Assembly (NCBI RefSeq): GCF_003096595.1
Contig: NZ_QEKO01000001.1
Location: forward strand, 1 to 64,000
Direction: 5' to 3'
Source of the DNA: Pusillimonas noertemannii
Lineage (GTDB): Bacteria; Pseudomonadota; Gammaproteobacteria; Burkholderiales; Burkholderiaceae_B
Length of the DNA: 64,000 nucleotides
Part shown: piece by piece, positions 56,870 to 64,000 of the stretch
How positions within the stretch are numbered: the first letter of the stretch is position 1
Layout: each line of letters opens with the position of its first letter
Position numbers and translations under genes: made by a program
The notes under the pieces: generated by a model
What the model saw: only the letters and a program-made list of their open reading frames with translations
What the model was told of the DNA's origin: nothing
Database searches by the model: none

Positions 56870-58099
56870 ATGTCCAGCAACCCCCTTTCGTCGGGAACGA
56901 TGCAACCCGCCAAACTGAAACTCACCCCCACCGAGCGGCGCGCCAGCCTCATGCTTTCGCTGCTGTTCGCCTCGCGCATGCTGGGGCTGTTCCTGCTTAC
57001 TCCCATCTTTGCCGTTGCGGCGCTGTCGGTGCCCGGGGGCGATGACGCCGCCAAGGTCGGCATCGCGCTGGGCGCCTACGGCCTGACCCAGGCCTTTTTG
57101 CAGATTCCGCTGGGCATGGCCTCTGACCGCTATGGCCGCCGCGCCGTCATCGTATTCGGCATGCTGCTGTTTACGGCGGGCGGCATCATGTGCGCTCTGG
57201 CCAGCGACATCAACTGGATCATCGCGGGCCGTGTGGTGCAGGGGCTGGGCGCCGTCTCGGCCGCCATCACCGCCTGGATCGCCGACGCCACCCGCCCCGA
57301 GGTGCGCACCCGCGCCATGGCCATGGTGGGCGGCTCAATAGGTATCTCGTTTGCGGCTTCGCTGGTGCTTTCCCCCCTGCTGGTGGGCGAGTTCGGGCTT
57401 TCGGGCCTGTTCTGGGCCATCAGCCTGCTGGGCTTCGTCTGTCTGTTCATTGCCGTGGCCCTTGTGCCCTCGGCGCCCCGCGTCGAAAAACCCATCGTCC
57501 AGGCCAGGCCGCGCGACGTATTGCGGCATGCCGGCCTGCTGCGCCTGAATTTCGGCGTGTTCTGCCTGCATTTCATCCTGATGGCGCTGTTCATGGTGGC
57601 GCCGGGCCTGCTTTCCAGGCTGGGCGGCTACGATTCGGCCCACCTGTGGGAAGTCTACCTGCCGGTGATATTGCTGTCGTTCATATTGATGGTGCCAGCC
57701 GTGTTCTACACCGAGACCCGGCGCGTGCACAAGGTGGCCCTAGAGGTCGCCGTGGCGGGCCTGGCCGTGGTGCTGGCCCTGATGCCGCTGGCCAGCCACA
57801 ACTTCTACACCCTGGTCGTGCTGCTGGTGGGCTTTTTCATTGCCTTCAACATTCTCGAGGCCCTGCAGCCCTCGCTGGTGTCGCGCGTTGCCCCGGTCGA
57901 GTACAAGGGCCTGGCCCTGGGCTTCTACAATACGGCCCAGTCGCTGGGCGTGTTTGCCGGCGCAACGCTGGGGGGCGTGATCAGCGCGCAGGGAGACACC
58001 AGCAAGGTGTTCCTGCTGGCCGCGGCGCTGGCCTTCGTGTGGTTCCTGACCGCGCGGGGCTTTCGCTCGGGGCCTTCGGGGCAAGAGGCGGGTGGCTGA
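56870..58099 (+). CDS. Major facilitator superfamily transporter
   Basis: From the ATG at 56870 ([27 protein letters not shown]) the 409-residue protein has twelve hydrophobic segments and the MFS motif A-type sequence [17 protein letters not shown] between helices 2 and 3. It belongs to the drug:H+ antiporter type family. A longer frame from 56792 would reach into the uvrA promoter and is unlikely. In related bacteria a uvrA-MFS-ssb order is usual; here ssb is not next and an AraC gene follows, convergent. The transported compound is not evident. Confidence 0.82.
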   Translation: MSSNPLSSGTMQPAKLKLTPTERRASLMLSLLFASRMLGLFLLTPIFAVAALSVPGGDDAAKVGIALGAYGLTQAFLQIPLGMASDRYGRRAVIVFGMLLFTAGGIMCALASDINWIIAGRVVQGLGAVSAAITAWIADATRPEVRTRAMAMVGGSIGISFAASLVLSPLLVGEFGLSGLFWAISLLGFVCLFIAVALVPSAPRVEKPIVQARPRDVLRHAGLLRLNFGVFCLHFILMALFMVAPGLLSRLGGYDSAHLWEVYLPVILLSFILMVPAVFYTETRRVHKVALEVAVAGLAVVLALMPLASHNFYTLVVLLVGFFIAFNILEALQPSLVSRVAPVEYKGLALGFYNTAQSLGVFAGATLGGVISAQGDTSKVFLLAAALAFVWFLTARGFRSGPSGQEAGG

Positions 58100-58116
58100 G
58101 GGCCAGGCTTCGCCAT

Positions 58117-59070
58117 TCAACCAGGCATCGTCGCCCGGCACTCTCTTGGGGTTTGTTTATAGGCGGCCTTGAAGACGCGGCTGAAATGCGCCGTATCCGA
58201 GAAGCCCCAGTCGTAGGCGATTTCACTGATGGACTTGTTGCGCAGGACCGGCGACATGATTTGCCTTCGGCATTGCTCCAGCCGTTGGGCCCATACCCAT
58301 TTCATCAGGCTCATCGACTCGTCTTCGAACAGTTGATACACGTATCGGGTCGACAACCCCACTCCTTGGGCAATGGACGTTGCGTTCAGCGAAGGGTCAT
58401 GCAGGTTCGCTTGTATGAAAGACAGTATTTTGCTTTTGTGAAAGGCGTTCATCCTGCTTGGGCCGACGCCGTCGAATTGCTCCTGGGATAGCAGCACCGT
58501 GGAGACCAGCTGCGGAAAAATGGAGGACAGGGGCGGGAGCGCCTGGGGCTTCAGGCTGGGGGCCAAGGAAAACAACTCGTCAAGCATGACGCGCAGCAGG
58601 GCGGCGGCGCCGGCTTTGCCGTCGATGCGGGTGGCGGTGAGCTTGGAAACATGGGGCACGTGCTCCAGTAATGCCCGGCGCGGTACATACATGGAGTACA
58701 CATGGGTCGTACTGGACTCGAGCCTGAAAGGGCTGCTGGGATCAAAAATGAAGATATCGCCCGGTTGGGTGACGCATTCGCGATCCGCTTGCTTCAGATG
58801 GGTTTCCCCCTGCTTTTGTACCGAGACGAAAACCGCAGTTGATGGGGTGGGAGCGGATTCGGAACAAGAGGCGATGTGCGGTGTGAATTCCAGAGAAGAA
58901 AGGCTTAGGCTCGGACCATTGTAGGTAGTGATATTGCCATGTAACGGCCGGGTGTCGACGGCCCGATAATTGAAGTTGACGGCGAACAGCTTTTCCATCT
59001 TGTTTTCAAATACCTGGCAGGTATCGGCCCAGGGGGTCTCCTGGCTGGAAAACGTGAATTTATTGAGCAT
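58117..59070 (-). CDS. AraC/XylS-family transcriptional regulator
   Basis: The 317-residue protein has the double-HTH AraC domain at its C-terminus (~215-315), with LNATSIAQGVGLSTRYVYQLFEDESMSLMKWVWAQRLEQCR and the hallmark ISEIAYDWGFSDTAHFSRVFKAAYKQTPRE. Its N-terminal ligand/dimerisation half resembles XylS/NahR-type aromatic sensors only loosely (AraC-binding-like region with DTRPLHGNITTYNGPSLSLSS). It is encoded next to, and on the same strand as, the CoxG and monooxygenase genes, and is the obvious regulator of this aromatic cluster. Codon use is less GC-biased than in the housekeeping genes. Confidence 0.85.
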   Translation of the reverse strand: MLNKFTFSSQETPWADTCQVFENKMEKLFAVNFNYRAVDTRPLHGNITTYNGPSLSLSSLEFTPHIASCSESAPTPSTAVFVSVQKQGETHLKQADRECVTQPGDIFIFDPSSPFRLESSTTHVYSMYVPRRALLEHVPHVSKLTATRIDGKAGAAALLRVMLDELFSLAPSLKPQALPPLSSIFPQLVSTVLLSQEQFDGVGPSRMNAFHKSKILSFIQANLHDPSLNATSIAQGVGLSTRYVYQLFEDESMSLMKWVWAQRLEQCRRQIMSPVLRNKSISEIAYDWGFSDTAHFSRVFKAAYKQTPRECRATMPG

Positions 59071-59089
59071 TGTCTTCCTCGGGCGGGTT

Positions 59090-59107
59090 ACCGCCTGTCG
59101 AGGCGGT
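59090..59107. other. Hairpin in the AraC leader region
   Basis: ACCGCCT and AGGCGGT form a 7-bp stem around a GTCG tetraloop, upstream of the AraC start on the minus strand. The surrounding 160 bases (59071-59230) contain AT-rich stretches and no gene. Confidence 0.35.
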
Positions 59108-59230
59108 TTACACGTTTTTGCCTAAGGGAGCCCGCAGTTTTTTTGGCTGTCGCTTGAGTCTCCCCGACGAACTGTACCGTAGAGTATTTCAGGGAAATTC
59201 CATTTATCCATAAGGGTTTACGACAGTTCT

Positions 59231-59788
59231 TCATTTTTTCTTCCGGAACAGCCGCAGCCACCACTGCCTGAATCGCGCCGGAAGGCTGGGTTTGGCTTCG
59301 TTGGCGGCTGGCGGACTGGCCTGGACCGACTGCAGAGGTTCGCCCACCGGCTGCAGGGCCTTCTCGAAGTTGGAAAAAAACTCGGCCGCCATCCGCTGTG
59401 CAGCCATGTCCACCAATCGCTGGCCAATTTGCGCAATTTTTCCGCCCACCGTTGCCGTAGCGGTGTAATGCAGGATGGTGGTGTCTGGATCCTGAGGCTT
59501 CAACAGAACTGTAGCGGCCCCCTTGCCATGGCCCGCCGCGCCGCCCTGGCCTTCAAACTGTATGGTGTACGACTTGGGCGGCTGCAAATCTGATAGCTGC
59601 AGTTTTCCCTTGAATCTGGCCTTTACAGGCCCTATGGCTGCAAGAATTTGCAGCTCGTAGCGGTTGGCTTCCACAAGGGTCAGTGTTTCGCAGCCCGGAA
59701 TGCAGGCTTGCAGGATGGCGGTATCGTTCAGTGCATCCCATACTTGTTGAAGCGGTGCGGAAAGGGTTTGTTCATTGGTCAGTTGCAT
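59231..59788 (-). CDS. CoxG-like SRPBCC-fold protein with C-terminal basic tail
   Basis: The ATG at 59788 (MQLTNEQTLSAPLQQVWDALND) is chosen over a longer frame to 59860. The 185-residue protein is of the CO dehydrogenase subunit G (CoxG/SRPBCC) family, with DTAILQACIPGCETLTLVEANRYE, GPVKARFKGKLQLSDLQPPKSY and ATATVGGKIAQIGQRLVDMAAQRM. The C-terminus is a proline- and alanine-rich linker and a basic WWLRLFRKKK tail. CoxG proteins assist molybdenum hydroxylases or membrane recruitment. No Mo-hydroxylase subunits lie in the window. It is 74 bases after the FAD monooxygenase, on the same strand. Confidence 0.8.
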   Translation of the reverse strand: MQLTNEQTLSAPLQQVWDALNDTAILQACIPGCETLTLVEANRYELQILAAIGPVKARFKGKLQLSDLQPPKSYTIQFEGQGGAAGHGKGAATVLLKPQDPDTTILHYTATATVGGKIAQIGQRLVDMAAQRMAAEFFSNFEKALQPVGEPLQSVQASPPAANEAKPSLPARFRQWWLRLFRKKK

Positions 59789-59862
59789 AGTGGATTCGAT
59801 GGTTGTGGCTTGAATGATGCGTTTGGCCGGTGGGATTCGGCGTCTTTCAACGCCCCGCAAGC

Positions 59863-60987
59863 CTAGATTGGGTCGGCCAATGCGATGAGCGACTCTTCGA
59901 CGAGTTGAGTTTGATCAGAGGCAGGGGCGCCGCGTTGTTCCCGCCGACCAATTTCCATGGAGTTCTCTACGACCAGGCGACAGCGGTTGTAGCGTCGGCC
60001 CATGAAGCCTTCGAACAGGCTGGCTGCATCGGCGTGCCTGGCAGCCTCCTGGCCCAGCACCAAGGCGTCTTCAACCGCCATGCCCGCACCGGAGGCGAGA
60101 TGGGGAGTGGTGGGGTGGGCAGCGTCGCCAATCAGCAGGCACCGGCCGACATGCCAGGGTTTGGGCAGAAAGAACGCTTCCAGAGGACGCATGACAATGC
60201 GAGACCGAGGGCCCAGACTCTTTCGTATGTGTTCCAGGGGCCCCCCATATCCTTCCAGCAGTGTGGCGAGCTTCCCCGGCAATGCCTCATCGGGCAAATG
60301 CGGTGGGCGCGGCGTGGTCTGCAACAAGAACATGTACATTTCGGTCTTGGAGACGGGACTGAGCCCGACCTTTACTTTTCCGCCGAGGAAAAAGGTTCTG
60401 CGCTCGATGGATGGCGGGCGCGGCGCGACCAGCCGCCAGCAGGTCTGCCCGGTATATTCGGGCTGAGGCGCGTTGGGCAGAATCAGGTTGCGGACGCGAG
60501 AGAACAGGCCGTCGGCACCAATTGCAATTTCATAGCTGCCCGACGTACCGTCGGAAAAACTGACATCGATTCGATCATCGCCCGACGCCAGCGTTTCGAC
60601 GGTGACGCCGAGCCGCACCCGTATGGGACACCGCTTTACCCTGTCCGAGAGAATGCGGTGCAGCACAGGGCGCATGATTCCTCCGCAGCCAGGCAGGTTC
60701 CCTGCGCCGGCGCTTGGTGTGGGCACGAGATCGATGGGCTCTCCTTCGACATTGCAGATCTGTATTCCATTGCCGGTATAGGCGTGCTGCACGACCTCGT
60801 CGAGTATGCCCAGCCCTTGAAATGCGCGGAGCGTAGGCCCAGTGATGGTGATGCCGGCGCCGTAGACGCGCCAATAAGGATCCAGGTCGATCAAGTCCAC
60901 CTCGAACCCTGCGTTATGCAACTCCAATGCAGCGGACATGCCCGCGATGCCTCCCCCTACTATCAGGGCCGTTCTGATACGTGTCAT
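59863..60987 (-). CDS. FAD-dependent aromatic monooxygenase (class A)
   Basis: The 374-residue flavoprotein has the Rossmann motif IVGGGIAGMSAALELHNAGFEVDLID, the DG motif in GADGLFSRVRNLIL and the FAD motif LLIGDAAHPTTPHLASGAGMAVEDALVLG. It belongs to the group of salicylate, 6-hydroxynicotinate and 2,6-dihydroxypyridine hydroxylases that add an ortho or para hydroxyl to a phenolic or pyridine ring. It is divergent from the extradiol dioxygenase operon with a ~270-base regulatory gap. It would prepare a catechol- or gallate-like substrate for LigAB-type cleavage. The precise substrate is not evident from sequence. Confidence 0.8.
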   Translation of the reverse strand: MTRIRTALIVGGGIAGMSAALELHNAGFEVDLIDLDPYWRVYGAGITITGPTLRAFQGLGILDEVVQHAYTGNGIQICNVEGEPIDLVPTPSAGAGNLPGCGGIMRPVLHRILSDRVKRCPIRVRLGVTVETLASGDDRIDVSFSDGTSGSYEIAIGADGLFSRVRNLILPNAPQPEYTGQTCWRLVAPRPPSIERRTFFLGGKVKVGLSPVSKTEMYMFLLQTTPRPPHLPDEALPGKLATLLEGYGGPLEHIRKSLGPRSRIVMRPLEAFFLPKPWHVGRCLLIGDAAHPTTPHLASGAGMAVEDALVLGQEAARHADAASLFEGFMGRRYNRCRLVVENSMEIGRREQRGAPASDQTQLVEESLIALADPI

Positions 60988-61255
60988 GTGCCTCTCTTCA
61001 TCGGTTATTGGCGGCTTTGCGTCGATTGAGCGTATTAAGTCGGCAAGCCCGGGGACGCGTCAACAGGAGAGGGAGGCTTTCGCGCAATGGATCAAAAGAT
61101 GGTGCGCGCAGGAGCAAATGAAGCGGCTTCAGCGATGGTTTCGGGCTTGGACGAAAGTGTCTTGAGCTTGCCGTCTGGAACGACAGACAAGTGGGGTGCG
61201 CAACCAGTCAAAAGATTGTGCGGAACGGGCACAGCATGATCGAAGAGGGCTCCCT
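60988..61255. promoter_or_regulatory. Divergent control region of the aromatic cluster
   Basis: The 268 bases between the FAD monooxygenase and alpha/beta hydrolase starts hold no gene. A weak dyad (TGCGCAA near 61197 and TTGTGCG near 61216) is the only symmetric feature I see. GAGGG at 61245-61249 is a ribosome site for the next gene. Confidence 0.4.
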
Positions 61256-62497
61256 ATGATGACCAAACGTAATGCCGTGCAACGGCAGCCCGAGGCTCCC
61301 GGCCACGGCTGCGCAACAAGAGTCATGGAGACAAGAGTGAACGACATGCTGAAAGGCGCCAAGGTGTCAGGCCGTCCCAAGTCCCTGCAGGAAGCCAAGG
61401 AATGGATGTTGGCGAAGCTGGCTGCGCGCAACCACCCGATGAACGCATTGCCGGCGGATGAAGGGATTGAGTGGATACAGGGTGTTCCCGGGCTGGACGG
61501 TGAATCTTGGGGCAGCTACTGGGAACAGTTGGGTGCGCAGGTGAGCCTGCAGGCCGATGTCGCGGAGCAGGGCGGCGATGGGCGCCTGGCGTCGGCCCTT
61601 TATCAGAAAGCAAGCGGTCTTTATTTCATGGGCCGCTTTCCCTGCCCAAACCATCCTGCCAAGCAGCGTTGCGCGGCTGCCGAGCGGCAAGCCTACATTC
61701 AAGGGGCGCGGCATTGGAAAGAGCCGATACGAAGAGTCGTGATTCCCTTCCGGGGTCGCGAAGCGGAGGGCAAGGAAATTGTGCTTCTCGTGCGCATGCC
61801 CGCCGGTGTCGAGCGTCCGCCCGTCGTGGTGATGTGGGGGGGCGTGGATGCGTACAAAGAGCAGATGACTGCGGCATCGGACGCATTTCTTGCGCAAGGC
61901 GTGGCAACGGTAGCGATGGACAATGCCGGCACAGGCGAGTCACCCGTGCGGGGCGTGCCTGATGCTGAGCGGCAGTTCATCGCGGCGTTCGATTGGGTAG
62001 AGCGGCAGGCAGAGTTCCGGGGCGCGCGGGTAGGCTGTCTGGGACGCTCTTTTGGGGGGTATTGGGCCACCAAGCTCGCCCATCTCATGCCCGAGCGTCT
62101 TGCCGGCTGCGTGAACTGGGGCGGTGGCGCCCACCATATGTTCCAGCCAGAGTGGGTCGAGGCCTCACGATATCCGGACAGCTATCTTATGGAACTGGTT
62201 GAAACCCGCTCTTTGATGCTGGGGGCGACGGACGACAGTGAGTATCTGGGCGGTTTCAAACGTTTGTCCCTGTTGGACCAGGGTGTACTGGAGCAGCCGT
62301 GCGCACCTTTGCTGCTGGTGAATGGCAAGGAAGACCGACAGTGTCCGGTCGAGGACATATCGCTGCTGATCGGAAGCGGTTCGCCCAAGACGGTGCGCTT
62401 GTTTCCGGGGGGGCACATGGGTTTGACGCCGCAAACGCTGCCGACGATTGTCGACTGGCTATGCAAGCAGGTCAAGGGACAGGGTGTCAGGTCATGA
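61256..62497 (+). CDS. Alpha/beta hydrolase of the 2,6-dihydroxypseudooxynicotine hydrolase/FrsA-like type
   Basis: The start is uncertain. The ATG at 61256 has GAGGG 6 bases upstream; later starts at 61325, 61337 (GTG) and 61346 are possible because conservation seems to begin near SLQEAKEWMLAKL. From 61256 the protein has 413 residues, with an N-terminal helical lid (~60-170) and an alpha/beta core: VVVMWGGVDAYKEQM, nucleophile elbow GRSFGGYW, acid in NGKEDRQCP and histidine in PGGHMGLT. This layout is that of C-C bond hydrolases such as 2,6-dihydroxypseudooxynicotine hydrolase. It overlaps the LigA-like gene by 4 bases. A C-C hydrolase acting on an acylated ring is the inferred role. Confidence 0.72.
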   Translation: MMTKRNAVQRQPEAPGHGCATRVMETRVNDMLKGAKVSGRPKSLQEAKEWMLAKLAARNHPMNALPADEGIEWIQGVPGLDGESWGSYWEQLGAQVSLQADVAEQGGDGRLASALYQKASGLYFMGRFPCPNHPAKQRCAAAERQAYIQGARHWKEPIRRVVIPFRGREAEGKEIVLLVRMPAGVERPPVVVMWGGVDAYKEQMTAASDAFLAQGVATVAMDNAGTGESPVRGVPDAERQFIAAFDWVERQAEFRGARVGCLGRSFGGYWATKLAHLMPERLAGCVNWGGGAHHMFQPEWVEASRYPDSYLMELVETRSLMLGATDDSEYLGGFKRLSLLDQGVLEQPCAPLLLVNGKEDRQCPVEDISLLIGSGSPKTVRLFPGGHMGLTPQTLPTIVDWLCKQVKGQGVRS

Positions 62498-62811
62498 CAC
62501 GAAACTGGCGCCATCCCGTTCCTACCCCCGATTGCTACGCCATGAGCCGCATTCTTTATGACATTCATCATCATGAAAGTGATTTGGAGCGATACAAAGC
62601 GGATCCGGATCAATACATGGCGAGCTCCCCGTTGTCGGCACGATTGAAAGCCGCGATACGCGATAACGATATCGGGGCGATGTACCTGGAGGGCGTGAAC
62701 CCCTTGTTGCTTCGTGCGCATTGCCTGGGACTGAGAATACCCGAGAGCGAGTTCGTTGCGTCACTGCGGGCGATCGAGCATGTTGTGCAAGAGGAGAACG
62801 ACCATGGCTGA
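62494..62811 (+). CDS. LigA-like small subunit of a class III extradiol dioxygenase
   Basis: This 105-residue protein begins MTRNWRHPVPTPDCYAMSRILYDIHH, overlapping the previous gene by 4 bases; the internal ATG at 62542 is an alternative. The all-helical segment DQYMASSPLSARLKAAIRDNDIGAMYLEGVNPLLLRAHCLGLRIPESEFVASL resembles LigA, the alpha subunit of protocatechuate 4,5-dioxygenase (motif GVNP.LL..). Such subunits cover the active site of the LigB partner. The next gene is that partner, starting 8 bases before the stop. Confidence 0.78.
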   Translation: MTRNWRHPVPTPDCYAMSRILYDIHHHESDLERYKADPDQYMASSPLSARLKAAIRDNDIGAMYLEGVNPLLLRAHCLGLRIPESEFVASLRAIEHVVQEENDHG

Positions 62812-63634
62812 AGTCGTAGGCGTGTATGCAACGAGCCATACCCCGGTCATGCTGAACTTCCCCAACGCTATCCCCGATGCGGACCGCAAGGAGATTTTCG
62901 ACGCCTTTGCGACAGTCGGAGACGAGCTTCGCGCACTGCGGCCGGATGCGGTGGTGATCATCTCCGATGACCATGTCCATAATTTCTTCCTGAACAATTT
63001 ACCCGCATTCTGCATCGGAGCCACCGACTTTTACCCGACACCGGTAGAGCACTGGCTGAAGGCGGAAAAGCGGGTTCTCGCCGGGCATGGATCTTTAGGG
63101 GCCTATCTGGTGACGATGGCCTTGCAGGAAGGGTTCGACCCGGCATTATCGATGGACCTGACGCTTGACCACGGTGTGCTGACCCCATTGGAACTTGCTG
63201 GAATCGCCGGCGAGGTCGCTGTCGTGCCCATTCTGGTCAATTGCGTGCAGCCTCCGTTGCCGACCATGAGCCGCGCTTTGCAGTGGGGCAGATTTCTGGC
63301 CAAGGCCTTGCGCAGTTTCCCGGAAGACCTGCGTATCGCAGTTCTTGCAACAGGGGGGCTGAGCCATGATATTTCTACGCCTCGCATGGGCATGGTCAAC
63401 GAGGACTTCGACCGGAAGTTTCTGGCGCTTCTGGCTGGCGGAGATGACGCAGCGCTGGTCGATTATGCCGCCGGGCATGTCGATGAGGCCGGAAACGGCG
63501 CCGAAGAGGTTCGTACCTGGTTGATTGCGCATGGCGCGGCTCGAGGTGTATTCGAGCAAATCTACTACAAGCCCATGCCCGATTGGTACACAGGCATAGG
63601 TTTGGGGCGTTGGGCGTTGCAGGAGAAGGCATGA
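62804..63634 (+). CDS. LigB-like catalytic subunit of a class III extradiol dioxygenase
   Basis: The 276-residue protein of the LigB family keeps the active-site residues: H12 (ATSHTP) and H57 (SDDHVHNFF) as iron ligands, a C-terminal Glu (around E234 in NGAEEVRTWL) as third ligand, and the catalytic H188 in ATGGLSHDI. LTLDHGVLTPLEL and MPDWYTGIGLGRW are other family features. These enzymes cleave catechol- or gallate-type rings meta to the hydroxyls with Fe(II). With the LigA-like gene before it, a two-subunit 4,5-dioxygenase of a carboxylated or substituted catechol is likely. The start at 62804 overlaps LigA by 8 bases. Confidence 0.83.
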   Translation: MAEVVGVYATSHTPVMLNFPNAIPDADRKEIFDAFATVGDELRALRPDAVVIISDDHVHNFFLNNLPAFCIGATDFYPTPVEHWLKAEKRVLAGHGSLGAYLVTMALQEGFDPALSMDLTLDHGVLTPLELAGIAGEVAVVPILVNCVQPPLPTMSRALQWGRFLAKALRSFPEDLRIAVLATGGLSHDISTPRMGMVNEDFDRKFLALLAGGDDAALVDYAAGHVDEAGNGAEEVRTWLIAHGAARGVFEQIYYKPMPDWYTGIGLGRWALQEKA

Positions 63635-64000
63635 CACGTTGTTCGTATCACACCGTAGGCCCCGCCGATGGCCAAGCTGTCGTGTTGTTGCATGCCATCG
63701 CGACCGACAGCAACTTATGGTCGGCGCAGGTTCCCGTCTGGGCCACTGCCTTTCGTCTGGTCTGCGTGGATTTGCCCGGCCATGGCGGCAGCCCCGATAT
63801 CGATGCCGACCTGGACCTGGACGGATATGCGGATTGCGTCCTCGATGTGCTTGACGAGCTGCATATAGACACTGCTTCTCTAGTGGGCCTGTCCTTGGGC
63901 GGAATGGTTGCGCAGGCGTTTGCACTGAAGTATCCGGCTCGGGTTCGATCGCTGGTGCTTGCGCATACCAGTGCGCGCACAGTCGAGGTAGTGAAAGGAA
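63631..64000 (+). CDS. Alpha/beta hydrolase, 3-oxoadipate enol-lactonase-like, 3'-truncated by window end
   Basis: The gene begins with ATGA overlapping the LigB stop and runs past the window end, leaving 123 residues. It opens MTRCSYHTVGPADGQAVVLLHAIATDSNLW and has the nucleophile elbow GLSLGGMVAQAFAL. The pattern matches PcaD/3-oxoadipate enol-lactonase and related small alpha/beta hydrolases (oxyanion region LLHAIATD, acid DLPGHGGS). Such a hydrolase would open a lactone or split the ring-fission product of the extradiol dioxygenase. The distal acid and histidine lie outside the window. Confidence 0.75.
   Translation, partial: MTRCSYHTVGPADGQAVVLLHAIATDSNLWSAQVPVWATAFRLVCVDLPGHGGSPDIDADLDLDGYADCVLDVLDELHIDTASLVGLSLGGMVAQAFALKYPARVRSLVLAHTSARTVEVVKG

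Noticed and set aside
61196-61222. Dyad TGCGCAA/TTGTGCG as an AraC operator
   Set aside because: Only five of seven positions match and AraC sites are usually direct repeats, so it is too weak to call.

Overview
The window is GC-rich, densely coded DNA from a betaproteobacterium. I place it in Burkholderiales, most likely Alcaligenaceae (Bordetella/Achromobacter/Pusillimonas relatives). The evidence is the protein types, a ResB/CcsA (system II) cytochrome c maturation pair, the lptM-lysA, cyaY, ponA, aroK-aroB-dgt order, and five Liv-type periplasmic binding proteins. No rRNA, tRNA, CRISPR, transposase or phage gene was recognised.

Layout. (1) 1-13037: 3-hydroxybenzoate/gentisate catabolism. 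A truncated maleylpyruvate isomerase-type GST, 3-hydroxybenzoate 6-hydroxylase, two tandem binding proteins and a LivHMGF transporter lie on the plus strand. Facing them is an operon of gentisate 1,2-dioxygenase, fumarylpyruvate hydrolase-type FAH protein, nitrilase and FCD-type GntR regulator, with a divergent LysR gene. Together they cover uptake, 6-hydroxylation, ring cleavage, cis-trans isomerisation and hydrolysis to central metabolites; the nitrilase may extend the route to hydroxybenzonitriles. (2) 13120-14871: a LysR regulator divergent from a NicE-type maleate isomerase. (3) 15347-24316: the spc and alpha ribosomal operons (rplN to rplQ, with secY, infA, rpmJ and rpoA), without the S10 operon directly upstream. 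(4) 24422-28745: an accessory block with a beta-propeller protein, an unusual TPR/winged-helix regulator, a third close paralogue of the aromatic-type binding protein and a formamidase-like hydrolase. (5) 28823-47795: mostly housekeeping genes (cutA, dsbD, hemB, engB, cytochrome c4, resB, ccsA, lysA, lptM, cyaY, ponA, aroK, aroB, dgt), interrupted by an orphan binding protein and a long inverted-repeat element. (6) 46551-53809: a LysR-type regulator with two DNA-binding domains, divergent from an operon of a 3-hydroxyanthranilate dioxygenase-type cupin, an isochorismatase-fold hydrolase, LivHMGF and a binding protein. (7) 53889-58099: uvrA and a divergent MFS transporter. (8) 58117-64000: an AraC regulator and a cluster with an FAD monooxygenase, CoxG-like protein, C-C hydrolase-like alpha/beta hydrolase, LigA/LigB-type extradiol dioxygenase and an enol-lactonase-like hydrolase cut by the window end.

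The strongest leads are regions 6 and 8, which look like uncharacterised aromatic or N-heteroaromatic catabolic cassettes; a conserved 27-nt element (TCGA-N12-TTTTATAAAAT) in front of three separated transcription units (two binding proteins and the gentisate operon) that suggests a regulon; and the 214-bp inverted-repeat element after dsbD. All functions are inferred from reading the sequence; no database search was run.
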